From positions 61,879,800 to 61,943,799 of the forward strand of contig NC_052508.1 of NCBI RefSeq assembly GCF_014356525.2: DNA of 64,000 bases. The letters run 5' to 3'. Each line of letters opens with the position of its first letter. The first letter of the stretch is position 1. The position numbers and the translations under genes were made by a program. Below the pieces are notes generated by a model, which worked only from the letters and a program-made list of their open reading frames with translations, did no database searches and had not been told where the DNA came from. The stretch comes from Nilaparvata lugens. Its lineage: Eukaryota > Arthropoda > Insecta > Hemiptera > Delphacidae. Positions 1 to 11,802 of this stretch are shown here, piece by piece.

Positions 1-2360
1 AAAGAAAGAGCTTTAATTATTTAATTGGAGGTTAGCAAGGAAGAATCTTACAATATTTATGTAAATAATCCCAATCTCTTATATTTTTAATAATAGTTTA
101 TTTCTAAGATAAATAAAATAAGGCGCTTCAAATATTTAATTAAAGGTTAGCCAAGTATGAACCCTATATAGGTATTTTTCTGTAAATAGACTAATCCCAA
201 ACCCTTATATTTTTAATAATCGTTTATTTTAAAGGTATAAATGAATTAACTTTTGAAATTCTATCTCACTATTCAAAGTGTATGAAAAGACACATGTTAT
301 TTTGAATTAATTATAAACTTATTTGATTATATTAACTTGATTAGCTATGGACTTCTGGGGAGTCTTGTGAGCACTAAATATAATTTTAGAATGTTTTTGT
401 AATTGAAAAATTACTAAAACTCTTATTGAACCTATTCTAGTTAATTTTTCTAAATTAATTATAATTATAATGAACAAGATATGAATTTAAAAATGTAATA
501 ATTAAAAAAGATGTAGCCTACCGTAGCAATAAATTTGCTTAATCCAAAGGAAGTTATTATGTAAATTATGCATGAGAATCTTGTCCAAGGAGAATTTTTT
601 AAAACTTTTCTTAAATTTGAATTGAATTTACTTCTTTTTCATTCACATATAGAAGATAGCATAATTTATTTTAGTAAATGTCCCGAATTAGCAGGTAAGG
701 ACTATTTTCTTCTAAGAATTTACCTTTCCTTTGTTTAATAAAAAGCTGCTACATTCTCATAGACCTATCTAAATGCAGCTCCCACATCCTATTAAGTTAC
801 TCTTGTACACTACGACTTAATTTAAAAATAACTTTACATAATAAACAGTTTCTGGTTTTGCACAGTTTTTGGTGGCTGATCATAAACTAATTTGTTAGGA
901 ATCGCTTTCAAAGCTGAACACTAAAAAAATGCTCCATTAATTAAATAACTTTCATAAATATAGAAGAAAATTGTATACTCCACCAATTCCATTTTACTTC
1001 CTTCTAGCTCATTTTAATTCTCCTAATCATGTCCATTTTATATAGTAATTTGAGATTTTTCTATTCAAATATGTAAGTAAAATAAAAATTTGAATAATCG
1101 GAGACCCCATTTATTATTGTAGGTAGCCTGTTATTAGTTAGTTGATGCTGTCTTGGATGAATTATTAGCTTCCTAATAAAAATATGCTACATGATTTTTC
1201 AAATATTCTCTGATTTAAACTTGTTTAAAATACATGCTAATAATGTATAATATATGTTAGGTTTTAGAACACCATTTTAATTTTTAACAATATCAATAAC
1301 ATATTTTAATGAGTTATTATTCTTTATTTATTGATTGAATAGGGCAAACAATACATTAGTCGAAAAAGAAAATAACATATTATTGAAATCTTTCCCTATT
1401 GATTATAATCTGACCTCCTTGAATATGATATAAGTTTTAGATTAGAGTGATTAAATGATATAGACAATTAATAGTAGATTATCAGAGAGTTATAATATTT
1501 AAAACGGTGTTTCTTCTTTGTTACTATCTCATAGATTTTTTTATTCAACAAAAAATCATAAACTATAAAAATAATAGTACAAATAAAAAATAATCAAAAT
1601 TCAACACATCAATCCTTGATTGAATCTATAAAAATTTGTATAGAAGTTGTTTTTTTATATTTTTATAATATAATGTATACGTATACAATCAATTTATATT
1701 TTATATAGAAATAAATAATTAAATGATTTGCATCCCAACTACATTGAAACAAGATTATTGTTATTTTAATTTCAAATTATAGCTTAGGAATATTAAGCTA
1801 TTTTTAAATACAATTTTGAAATCTATCTTTTCAAATTTTCAACTGTAGCAAACAGTAGGCCTATAAGAATAATGTAAAATTATAGCATTCTTGCTCTTGA
1901 AACTTGAACCGCGAGAAACTAAAGAAGTCGAACTTAATTGATGTAAGTTACACTTCACTTGCCAATTAATTAATTGGTACATATAATTTATAACGATAGA
2001 TAGTTACAGTGTTGTATGAGGATGAGTTGAAAATTCTCCAAGACTACGCAGTACAATAAATTGTTTGATAGAAAAAAGATTTGTGAAAATATCCTGCCCA
2101 ATACAATAAATAAAAATAATACGAGCTTTGCCGTTTTCAAGCTCTGCAGAATCGCTTAGTACGGTATGTCCTTGATTAATATGCATACATCCATGTAGAT
2201 GTATCATTGCTTTCGGGATTATGTAGTGTGTGGGTTTTTCTTTATTATGAAATAATTACAGGTGAAATACATCCATTTACCAGTTTTTCTTTTCCTCTCT
2301 CACTCTCTCTCTCTCACTCTGTCTCTTGCTCTCCCAAGATGGTAGTGGATTTGTACAGTG
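1..2360. other. AT-rich intergenic DNA
   Basis: No convincing coding exon is visible on either strand. The stretch is AT-rich with frequent stops. A short pyrimidine-rich run lies near 2290-2335. Confidence 0.6.
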
Positions 2361-2367
2361 ATTACCA

Positions 2368-2446
2368 ACTCTGAACTGTCAGCATTCCTCATAAACAACA
2401 TCAATGCTTCCCATTTAAACAATGCTGACAGTTTAAAGTGAGTCTT
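2368..2446. repeat. Short palindromic MITE, copy 1
   Basis: The left arm contains aactgtcagcattcc and the right arm its complement aatgctgacagttt, with a centre of about 40 bp. It belongs to a family of roughly 75-105 bp palindromes scattered through the window, whose shared core is ctgtcagcatt. Confidence 0.75.
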
Positions 2447-2480
2447 ACTTTGTAAGCTAAGTAGGTCAATGTCCAGGTCT

Positions 2481-2490
2481 GGGAATTCCC
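2481..2490. promoter_or_regulatory. Perfect palindromic kappaB-type motif
   Basis: The ten bases gggaattccc are a perfect symmetrical NF-kB site of the class bound by Rel proteins. It lies about 7.2 kb upstream of the likely first coding exon of the Dorsal gene. The motif is seen directly; any regulatory role is inference, and one site can occur by chance. Confidence 0.3.
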
Positions 2491-2499
2491 TACACTACT

Positions 2500-3559
2500 T
2501 GTGCTTTTCATTTACGAATAACTAGTGAAGTTGTATTTTACAACTAATACTTGTAGTATTGAAGTTTGCTAGTGATTGTATTGAAGCGAATTTGAGAAAA
2601 AATCGGTTGAAATTTGTAATATTGATGATTTTTGGGTGAAAGCTGTAGAGATGAGTCATTGGGATGAATCACGTTGAGCTAGTCCGGATGTGAGTGAACC
2701 AATAATTTATTGGTCATTCATCTTGGATCACATTTCTCACATATTGAATCAGTTTCACACATCATCAAATTTACAATTTGATATTAATTATAATTCACGG
2801 GCCGTAAATTCACGTATCATAAATTTATACCTAATAAATCTTTACGCATGATGCGTTACGCATCATCATTATTAAACGCATCTTACTTATTAGTCTCAAT
2901 ATTTATTTATCAGTAAATCCCACTTATTCTACTTGAGAGAATAGTAATGGAAACTCAGTTTACTCTGTTCCATAAAAGTATTGACACCGACAGTAATGTC
3001 TAATACATCATCTGCAGTATTGTGAATCAATTTTTGTATCCCACTTTCTTTCATTATTATAGGCTATTATCTGGGAACCTTCATAAGAACAATTTAATAA
3101 AGTTTATAAAAACAAAAGGTCAAATAAAATTACTTTTATCAAATAAATCCACTTTTGTAGATATATCTCAAATTAAAATAACTTACCAACTAAAATACCA
3201 AACGAATTTTGTTTCATTCAATTTAACAGTGGCCTGTATAATTTTTATTATTTTATTGTTTTCACTCTAATTGCATTCAATTGATTTAAAAATAGCTTTA
3301 AATGCCAGTTCCTTACGAATAACGGGATAAATACTCTTTCTCTAGAGGAAAACTCATTATGAAACTTATTGAAAATATAATTCTTAGTTGTTCATTTCCA
3401 AACTCTTGGAATTTCCTCTTGATTTCTCTTCATTTTATTGTTGATTTCCACAATATTATTCCTATTTTCAATTTGCACTGTGTCGCTTTTTTGTTGTCTT
3501 CTGGGGGTTTGTGAGTTTGTGTGTGTGACTGGGAGGGTGGTTTCACATGGTTTGAATCA
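2500..3559. other. Intergenic, no gene seen
   Basis: AT-rich with short open frames only. The 82-codon frame at 3022-3270 is Asn/Lys/Phe/Ile-rich, lacks recognisable motifs and looks like chance. Confidence 0.55.
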
Positions 3560-3644
3560 AATTCACTTCAAACTGTCAGCATTCATGGTATTATAACACC
3601 AATGCTTCTCATTCTACAAATGCTGACAGTCGCAAGTGAAACTC
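3560..3644. repeat. Short palindromic MITE, copy 2
   Basis: The arms ttcaaactgtcagcattcat and aatgctgacagtcgcaagtg face each other around a centre that includes the conserved caatgcttctcattc segment. Confidence 0.75.
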
Positions 3645-4293
3645 TATTATGTATTTCACTTTGAAAGCCTTGTTTTCATTACAATAAATTTGTATTACAA
3701 CAAATAGCACCATATCTATTCGAGGTTAGTTTCCATTGTATATTTTTTATTTATAAATATAAATCAACCCAATAGAATATACTGTATAAATAGGAAACAC
3801 ACCTGAACTTGCTAAGTTATGGATAAATCATCTAAACTTTTATTTTTCCATGATCTAATAAGAAAATACATAGGGCCTACAACTTTTGTATTGAAACAAT
3901 ATAAGAAAGTATTACTTTTTCAGTTTTTCAATATAGGCTAAAGCTTTCATTAGTCAAATACAGGATTAGGCAATTAAATATCCCTAATTTTCAGAAGACC
4001 AATGTAACTTTATTGATCTACCTTGCATTCTTGCATACCTTGTCATTTACATCTCTTAGCTATCTTAATTTTATGAAGTCCTCCATTGGCATATTTACAT
4101 AATCTTTCTTGAAAGAACTGTGTGTCATTCTACATCTCTTAATTATTTTTTCTGGGAGTAAAGGCAGACCATCGTCCAATAGATCTGCAAAAATGTTGAG
4201 TGCTTCACAGAGGAAGTGGTAGCCATTCCAAGAGAGATGACATTTGAAACTATAACAAACTTTCTAGGATCTCCAATTCATTGGCCGTTTTCA

Positions 4294-4407
4294 CACTCAC
4301 CGATTGTTGACTGACACTCAGAATTGTCCTTTTATTGGCTGAGAATCAGCTGTTGATGAGATTTAGCCAATCACAGGATATTCTGGGTGTCTGCCGACAA
4401 TCGGTGT
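4294..4407. repeat. TIR MITE of about 115 bp
   Basis: Inverted arms cactcaccgattgttgactg and acaatcggtgtt enclose a centre with attggctgagaatcagc. The family differs from the ctgtcagcatt palindromes. Confidence 0.65.
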
Positions 4408-4509
4408 TAATCATTTCAAACATAATAATGGAATATGGTATAGAACACAGAGTTCTGTGAACGAATGCTGTATCTTTCATGTTTTTTCTCTGTAACCAAA
4501 TTTGAAATT

Positions 4510-4640
4510 CATTTATTCATTCTTTATTCATGTAAACAATAAATACATTATCAAAATGATAAGGTTATCAGAGAAAAAAGTAAGGTAACCTTGTGCTATT
4601 CCTCTCCCAAATTTAGATAACACATAGTCCGAAATAGGTT
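4510..4640 (-). repeat. Dispersed retroelement end
   Basis: The block running from cattcatttattcattc-like sequence through aaggtaaccttgtgctattc to acacatagtccgaaatagg recurs in reverse orientation at about 28495-28610 and partly at 24600-24665. The (attcatt) run suggests a retroposon tail on the minus strand. Confidence 0.5.
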
Positions 4641-4877
4641 AAGTCTTGTAGTTCTTCAATTCATAAAATTTTCAGTCCTCAAGTATTTCCACAAAGTAGA
4701 TTTTCAAATTTAGATGCTTCAAAATTAAGGTGGTTTCACTGTTGGATTCTGTATAATTCAAATGATTAGTCCAAATTAGGCTTTAAATCCATGGGACTTG
4801 ACACAAGACTCATCAGCTGAAAACAGATTAGGTCTATATGTTGTGATACAAATCTATGATAATGGAACCCGGTAATT

Positions 4878-4989
4878 ATCAGCTGTTGCAAGAAGCTGTC
4901 ATAGTGAGATTCATTTGAAATTGTGACGATTATTGAATGGAAAGCATTGCTGACAGTTTTAAATGAATCTCAGTGTGGGAACAGCTGAT
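4878..4989. repeat. Short palindromic MITE, copy 3
   Basis: A core pair (gtgagattcatttgaaa and ttttaaatgaatctca) sits inside a weaker outer pair (atcagctgttgc and gaacagctgat). The centre contains gattattgaatggaaagcatt, shared with the copies near 19640 and 23125. Confidence 0.7.
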
Positions 4990-7900
4990 AAGTTACACAA
5001 CTTGTGGCAGGGATTTGTTGTAATGGGTCTGAGAGAGGTGGGTGTTGGTTTTTCAGACAATGGGTTGGTGGTCACTATCGCTTAGTGGCTAAGCGACATG
5101 GAGCCGGACCTAGAGTCGGATGGGTTGCCATCTATTCATATAAGTGATGTCAGTAAGTACTACCTGTTGTACTTATTAAGCATCCCCGCCCCCACGCCTA
5201 CCTTCCTCCACACCCTGTAGATTGAGAAATCGCTTCAATGGGGATGATTTCTATGCTGTAGAATCGTCAAAAAACTTGGTTTGGTTGTAAAATTACGAAA
5301 ATTTGGAATTTTCTGGTTGCATCTTAGTGGTGGATTTCTCTTTTTAACTTTTTCCTTTTGTGACGAGTTTTTTCTACAGAAATAATAATATTCAAATAAT
5401 ACTAATCTACTTGTAGAGGGGGAAAAATATAGTTGAGTTGGATAAGCTATTGTAATTTTCAAAGAATATTTACTATATTCAAACATGATTGGCAACTCAA
5501 GTCCAAATTCTGAACTCAAATTAGATTTGAATATTATATTTGTTTATTATTTTAATGTTAGATAATAAAATATACAAATAGTGTGTTTTTTCAGCCTCAG
5601 ATAATTTACAATTTCAATTATTGAATTAAAAAGAGTAAATAATACCTGCAAAGCCAAGTCGGAGCGCAGGTATAAGTAATTAACTATATCATGATAATAT
5701 TCATAGATAACTAATAATATTTCAAAAGAAAAAATAAATAATACTCATAAAATGGAATTAAATTTTTATGTAAGCTTAGCAGAGCAGATTTCATTGGAAA
5801 GGACACTACTTTAGATATTAAAAAGTGGTTGATATATCAAATAATGTGATTGAACCAGTTGATGGTTGAATGAAGAAATAATTTAGATAGTGCTATAAAG
5901 ATACCGAGCACATTTGAAATTATATGATTTCATACGTAAAGAATATGCCAGAATCTGAATACAATTTTAATCAAAAAAACATTAAATTGATAGTGCTCAT
6001 ATTTCACTGAGAGTACAACAATAGTGACTGTACAATAGACTAGTATTACTATTCATAGACTATTACAATAGTAAGTCAGTACTGAAGGGGATATGTTATG
6101 TTAAATGAATTTTCTACTGTTTAAATTCACAAATTAGCAAATTTTTGAGAGTATTATTCAAGTGAATAAATAATATTTATTTCATTTAATTCTTGTGCAA
6201 TTTTTTTAAATAGCGATTTTCATCTCCAGAATAAATCATAAATAACGAAAGTTCATATCACGGGAAATATATGACCTACCCCAAATCAAAAACCTTGAAA
6301 TGTTGTATATTCAAGAAATTTATAGCATTATTTCAGCATTAACATTCCAAAATCTCAATAATAACTAACCTAGATAACTCATAAGAAAGTAATTGAAACT
6401 AATAAAATGTTCTGCAGAACATAACATGGAGCAGCAGAACATAACATAATAGCTTTGATTATGGATACGTACATACTTATCAATAATCAAAGATAATAGT
6501 GACTTGAATTATTGATTAGACGTGCTCTCCCAAACGAGCATCAAAAAATTCTGCTTTTGTGCAAAATAAGCTGTTCAAAGATTCCAATCATTAACTCTTC
6601 TATTTGTTTTTTCGTTATGTTTGTTTTCGTTGTCGGTTTGTTCAATTTAAATAGTACTTTGATGATTTTGATGAAACCGTTGTTTGTTGGATTTAGTATT
6701 GTAAAGTGTAGCCTAATTCTATTTTTGCATGATACTACTTGTCTTCATACATTTTTCTATTTTTGTGGTCCTGTCTCCTTTTTTGTGGTACAGTTCTCTT
6801 TTTCTATTCTACTTGGGTGTATGTGGTCTGAAATGTTCATCTTTATCACTTCTGTGTGACAATCATGTTTTGTGTTTGATGTGTATCGTTTCTCTGTAAT
6901 GCCATCTTCTTGCATGAGAATAACACGTTTGATTTGTTTAATTAATAATCAATTATCTTTAATATTCTTCCAATCTTACTCATTGAAGAGAGTCCAGTCT
7001 TCTCATTAAAATAAGAAACTTCAGAATTAATATAGACCCAATATCCAGGGTTATCTCTGGTGGTATTCTTCTCCCTTTAAATTAAAACCTTTACTATATT
7101 AAATATTTTTGATGTAATATTTAAAATAAGTATTTCTATATTTCCAGATTGATCTGTGTAATCTAATGTGATGGTTAATTATAAATATCTAAAATTGAAC
7201 AATTTTCCTCCTTCTAGAATTGAATCGATTGAAAAGTCTTCATCTTCCTTTGAAGCTTGATTATTCATGTTGCTAGAACTAGGAATAAATTGTGCAAAAA
7301 ATAAAACATAGAGTTTGAAATTCAACAAATCAATGTTGATTTGAATTATTGGCCCTCAAAATTTCACATTTCGCCTATGTTTTATTGAAATTAATTCAGA
7401 AATGATAGATCATTTAAACTATTGTAAATTAATATCTAGTTATAGATCAATTAAACATTTCAAGGGTCATATTTATTGATAAGGTTCAAAATAGCTCGCT
7501 AATTAATTATTTGTATAAAATTTTCAATGCAGGAAAATTAGTCATTGTTGTTCAGGAAGAAAAAATGGGTTTCTCCCAAAACTCAATCGATTCAAATAAT
7601 TTTTCAAACATCAAGGCTCATATAGGAATTAAAGATCATTTCATTTCAATTGTTTTTTACTGATAAAGAAATAATTATCATCAATACAAAGTTTTTTTGT
7701 TAATAGTTTAATTAGGCTTAATAAAGTATTCTCAATATCTCCACTCGGACACATTAATTTACTTTTGTCAAATCACTTAATTTGAATAATATTCATTCGG
7801 AATTCAGTTCATGAACTGTTTATTCCATTATAAAACCAGTTGGATATTCAAACCGTTATTAACTAGGTAATCCAATTAGTTTTCTACTAGTGATAAGAAT

Positions 7901-8513
7901 ACACTCTGTGCAGTCAATAATAGAACTTAGTTATATTTTTCTACTATTATAGTAACTTACTGAGCTATTATTACAGATAAATATTTTGTTATCATTCTTG
8001 TGATTGCAATATTTTTATTGAAACTTAATAACTAACCTTACTTGAAATTTACTCGAATGTGCAAATCAACATAGATTCATACCTCAAATTTCAAATGAAA
8101 TGGAGTGAAGAAGAAAATTTACTGTGAATACATGTTTTTTATTTCCATAATATTGTGCTTTGTTTTGCTTGGTTCAATAAATAGTTACAAAAATTAAAAA
8201 TCCTTTGAAATAAAAATTTGATTATAAAAAGCTATCGTGGATGAACTGTTGAAAATCAATATAACAAATAATATAAATAAATGAATGTACTATTACAGTA
8301 AATTATATAAATAAATTAATGCTCTACTACAATAAATAATTATCTAATAACTACAAAAATAAATTGAAAATCGATGTAGAAATGATTCAATTGCTATGAG
8401 AAATAGCTGTAGTCTCTTTTTTCAATAAAGATGTGAACTATAGAAACATTCCGATCTTATTCCATGATGTAATTTACTAACTTATTGTGTTCAAACAATT
8501 CTCATTGAACTAA
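4990..8513. other. AT-rich intergenic DNA, no gene seen
   Basis: The frames at 5235-5519(-) and 6512-6859(+) show no domain, no coding-like composition and no supporting splice structure, and are treated as chance. Near 5648-5676 a short hairpin (acctgc ... gcaggt) is present. Confidence 0.5.
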
Positions 8514-8744
8514 TTATTTGAAAGCAAATTCACAGTCAACATAGGCTGCTCTACACATGAAAAGGTTTATAACCTTTTTGTAGTTATTTCGATTGCTTCG
8601 TTCTGGCAAAGCATCAAGTTTTGGGAGTTGAAAGCCAATAAAGCGCTCATTAAGTGTGCCATGCTTTGAAATGCTTTGCAGCTTAGCGTAACTTTGCACT
8701 GCACCGAGAATTGGGTGGACCACAGATTGCAGAGATAGAGACAT
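8514..8744 (-). CDS. Possible small single-exon protein, 76 aa
   Basis: An ATG-initiated frame of 76 codons ends in taa at 8514-8516. It is less AT-rich than its surroundings, and its composition looks protein-like: an N-terminal amphipathic Ser/Leu/Val stretch (SLSLQSVVHPILGAVQSYAK), a central LPERSNRNNYKK segment, then CRAAYVDCEFAFK. The N-terminus could be a mitochondrial presequence, but this is a guess. I do not recognise the family. It could also be the first exon of a longer gene or a chance frame. Confidence 0.3.
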   Translation of the reverse strand: MSLSLQSVVHPILGAVQSYAKLQSISKHGTLNERFIGFQLPKLDALPERSNRNNYKKVINLFMCRAAYVDCEFAFK

Positions 8745-9004
8745 GGTGTTTGAAGAAGGAGCTGAATTGAAGATCGGCCATTTTAGGGAGTCAAAGGATC
8801 GATTTGATGCTGTTTGGCCAATTAAATGACTTTCCGGTTAACACTGGCTTGTATAACGCGAAAAATATAATAGATCCATTCATTAGAAATTACGTTGAAA
8901 CATTTTAAACTCTTCCAAAGCAGCAGCTGGATTGGTAGTCACTTTGAAAGAAATATTATAATTTGTTACCGAATTTAATATTTTTATGTTTTGGTTGCTA
9001 TCTT

Positions 9005-9040
9005 TGAAGTTTGGGATGCGGAAATACATCCCAAACTTCA
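9005..9040. repeat. Perfect 14-bp stem hairpin
   Basis: tgaagtttgggatg at 9005-9018 and its exact complement catcccaaacttca at 9027-9040 enclose an 8-nt loop. It is not obviously part of a larger element. Confidence 0.7.
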
Positions 9041-9514
9041 TTAGGTGTGTATATCATAATTGAATACATTTACAGAGAATCCTCATTTCTTAAATGAAGA
9101 CATTTGACTATTCGTCCACTAGGGGCTTTTATCTTTATTAAATTAGAAGTACTGCAAGATACTCCACACTATTCTTTCTGTTCACAATGTTGTGTCATTT
9201 ATTTATTCATCCAGTGTAAGAACAGCTTTTTCTATAGCATACTTCGTTTTTCTGAAACTTATTAATCTTTATTTTATTCTGGTGGTTGAACCATAATTAA
9301 ATTGAATAGTGCTTTTATTATTAGAATTTTCTGTGTTTGAACACCTTGTCGAGCCATTTTTGATTTAATATTATTATTTAAATTTCCACGATTTATGTTT
9401 ATAAAACTATCCTATTTATTGCTTTGATGTTGTGATTGTCAAATGCAATATTTCAATATTAACTCTGTACAACCAAATGACCTTTTATCAAACTTTGCCC
9501 GCTCTTCCCAACGA

Positions 9515-9713
9515 CTTCTTTCTGTCTCTCTCACACACACTCTCTCTCTCTCTCACTTTCTCTCTCTCTTCCTCTGCGATCTGTGTGCTATCCACAGCCT
9601 CTTTGATCAGAGATTCATTTCTCAGATGAACTCGTTCCACTAAACTTAGCGCGCGATCGTGTTGATTATTTATTTTTATTAGCATCTCTCTCTCTTTCTC
9701 TCTCCTCCAGAGA
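9515..9713 (+). promoter_or_regulatory. CT/GA-rich tract before the likely first coding exon
   Basis: Two pyrimidine-rich blocks (about 9520-9575 and 9687-9710) precede the putative initiator ATG. The second ends in tcctccag, so it may be a 3' splice site joining an untranslated 5' exon to 9711. On the minus strand the tracts read as GAGAG repeats, which in insects are bound by GAGA-type factors at promoters. Both readings are inference. Confidence 0.35.
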
Positions 9714-9744
9714 ATGTCGACGCAAATAGTTGAACAGGGTCCAG
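9714..9744 (+). CDS. dl: Dorsal: likely first coding exon
   Basis: ATG TCG ACG CAA ... CCA G encodes MSTQIVEQGP plus one base, followed by the donor CAG|GTTTCT. The leftover g joins tt of the exon at 11070 to give Val, so the phase fits exactly and the long frame there gains an ATG. The exon is only 31 nt and lacks homology support. Translation could instead start in an exon upstream of the window, or at the in-frame ATG at 11594 just before the Rel domain. Confidence 0.5.
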
Positions 9745-10479
9745 GTTTCTTGGACTGTTCCAGGCTGTATCAGAAATAGTAATCAGCGTCATTGCCCAAA
9801 AAACCTTGTTACTGTAGTTTTAATAGTTTTTCAGTGGGTTTACTCAATCATTACTTATGTCTACTAATTGCAGTACTCACGTTTTACCTACTTGCTGATT
9901 TTTCTCCACATTCTTCTTCCTCCTTCATTCATCTTTTTCTCCCCGTATCGTACGATATTATTTGTTTTAGACAATTTACATTTTCACTCTTTATAAACTG
10001 TAGGGGTTATTTATCAAATTCTTTTGTTCAGCAAGAATTCTGTTTTAAAATGTGTAATTCTAACAATCCAGCTAATTAGATTTTATTCAGTTTAATAATT
10101 CTAATCTTGAATTAGCATAATGTAAGGATTAGTTGGTAGTGGTTAATTTTATGTACCTCTTATTTACCCTCCCTTGTTTCAATAAGGTAGAAAAGTCAAA
10201 TTCAATGTAGTAGAACATATTTCTAGAACAATTGAGACATCTAAATGAATCTCTAAAACATGAAGTCTGTTCAAATTCTCGTTTGAGTTAATCTACTCTT
10301 TAGAAGTTCTTTCAATTATCTCTTAATAAATAAACATTTTACTTGTGAGGATACACTTTTATTGGTAAAGATGTTATTCTAGTTTATATCTCTTCTTTGA
10401 GAGGTTTTTTAAATTATGATAATGACAACATCTTATGTCTGTTTCATAATTATTAAACTAAAATCCAAAGTTGAATGCT

Positions 10480-10640
10480 GTAAATGTTGTAACCTGATGC
10501 TGTAAATGTTGAATGCTGTAACCTGACTAACAATTAGGAGGTGCCGGGTTCGATTGCCGGGCTGGCAAATAATTTCTGGATAGTAGCTCTCATAGAATCC
10601 CCTTCTACATGTTAACCCTGTTGTCAATATTTGCAGTAGC
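10480..10640 (+). repeat. SINE-like repeat fragment
   Basis: The segment aggtgccgggttcgattgcc resembles the internal B box of a tRNA-type polymerase III promoter. It is followed by non-tRNA sequence. No clear A box or duplication was found. Confidence 0.4.
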
Positions 10641-11069
10641 AGAAGTCTTCGGGATTGTTTACAGCATTTAACTCTGGATTTACTTTTAATAATAACAATT
10701 CATACATTAGCATTTCAACAAATCCAATTTCTCATCAATTGCCAACTGTAACCGGTTTCATAACATTTTGAAAGAGTCCTGTGATTATTGGATAAGGCTC
10801 TCACACACTAGATATACAAAATTATAAAATATCTATTAAGCCTATGCTATGCTATTCATTTCTTGTGTGAGAGATCATTCCTTCCTTATCACCACAATAA
10901 CCTGAAAAATCATATAAACAGTCTACCTGTAAGTTGAGAATCTCATTAAAAAGTCACAGGTCTTTTCATTCCACTTATATTTTTTATGTTTCTTCTTTGA
11001 ATTACATTGATTTAATGCATCTATGTAGGCAATCAAAAGTATTAACGTTATTTTCTTATTTGTTTACAG

Positions 11070-11737
11070 TTGAAGTAATCAAACAAGATGAGGCATCAGG
11101 TGTGCGGGATTTCTCTGCAGAGTTACGGGAAACTGAGGAGGTGCTAGCTGAGGATTTGGCTACTACTGGAGTCCTTGGAGCAACTTCTGGAGGTTTTGGA
11201 ATCCCTGCGCCTACTGGAACAGCGATTAGTTCTGGATTTTTCGGAACTGATTCAGGTTGGCAACTGGAAGTAAGCTCTGTAGTTGCTGGAAGTTCTGGAC
11301 TTGCTGGGCCTTCTGGAGTAGTTGCAAGTTCTGGAACATCTGAATTCCCTGGAACAGGTTCTGGAGCAAACGTTAGTTCTGGACCATCTGGATTCCCTGG
11401 AGCAGTTTCTGGAGCAAATCCAAGCTCTGGACCATCTGGATTCCCTGGAGCAGGATCTGGAACAAACGTTAGTTCTGGACCATCTGGATTTCTTGGAGCA
11501 GTTTCAAACTCTGGATTTGCCGGACCCTCAGAATCTGGGCCGCTGCTGTTGGGAGCAAGAGGTGGAGGAGTGGTGGAGGGGGGAACGGCCATCATGCACA
11601 AGCAAGCAGTGTGTGTGATCACTGAGCAGCCTGCCTCCAAAGCGCTGCGCTTCCGCTACGAGTGTGAAGGCAGATCGGCCGGAAGCATACCCGGTGTGAA
11701 CAGCACGCCTGAGAATAAGACTCATCCCACCATTCAG
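11070..11737 (+). CDS. dl: Dorsal exon 2: repetitive N-terminus and start of Rel domain
   Basis: Begins after the acceptor tgtttacag and ends CAG|GTTAGT. Residues of about 11-187 form an acidic lead-in followed by a Gly/Ser/Pro-rich region. This contains about four copies of a 16-residue unit ([16 protein letters not shown] type), encoded by a 48-bp minisatellite at about 11320-11510. The Rel homology domain starts near residue 188 ([16 protein letters not shown]) and contains the DNA-recognition loop [16 protein letters not shown] at about 204-219, with the conserved Arg, Tyr, Cys and Glu all intact. Dorsal is the transcription factor at the end of the Toll pathway, held in the cytoplasm by Cactus. 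The long repetitive N-terminus is unusual for the family, and the ATG at 11594 offers a shorter start. Confidence 0.88.
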
Positions 11738-11802
11738 GTTAGTGCACTCCATTACATCAGCTAAGTTGAATCACTTGTTGGATCACTTGAATCAGCTAAG
11801 TT

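Noticed and set aside
10934..11069. ATG at 10934 as the start of the Rel protein
   Set aside because: The frame before 11070 has intron-like composition and a clean acceptor (tgtttacag) lies at 11069, so the first 45 codons are probably intronic.
11056..11640. 194-codon minus-strand frame, Pro-rich
   Set aside because: It is the antisense of the Gly/Ser/Pro repeat of Dorsal exon 2. The long frame follows from the repeat composition.
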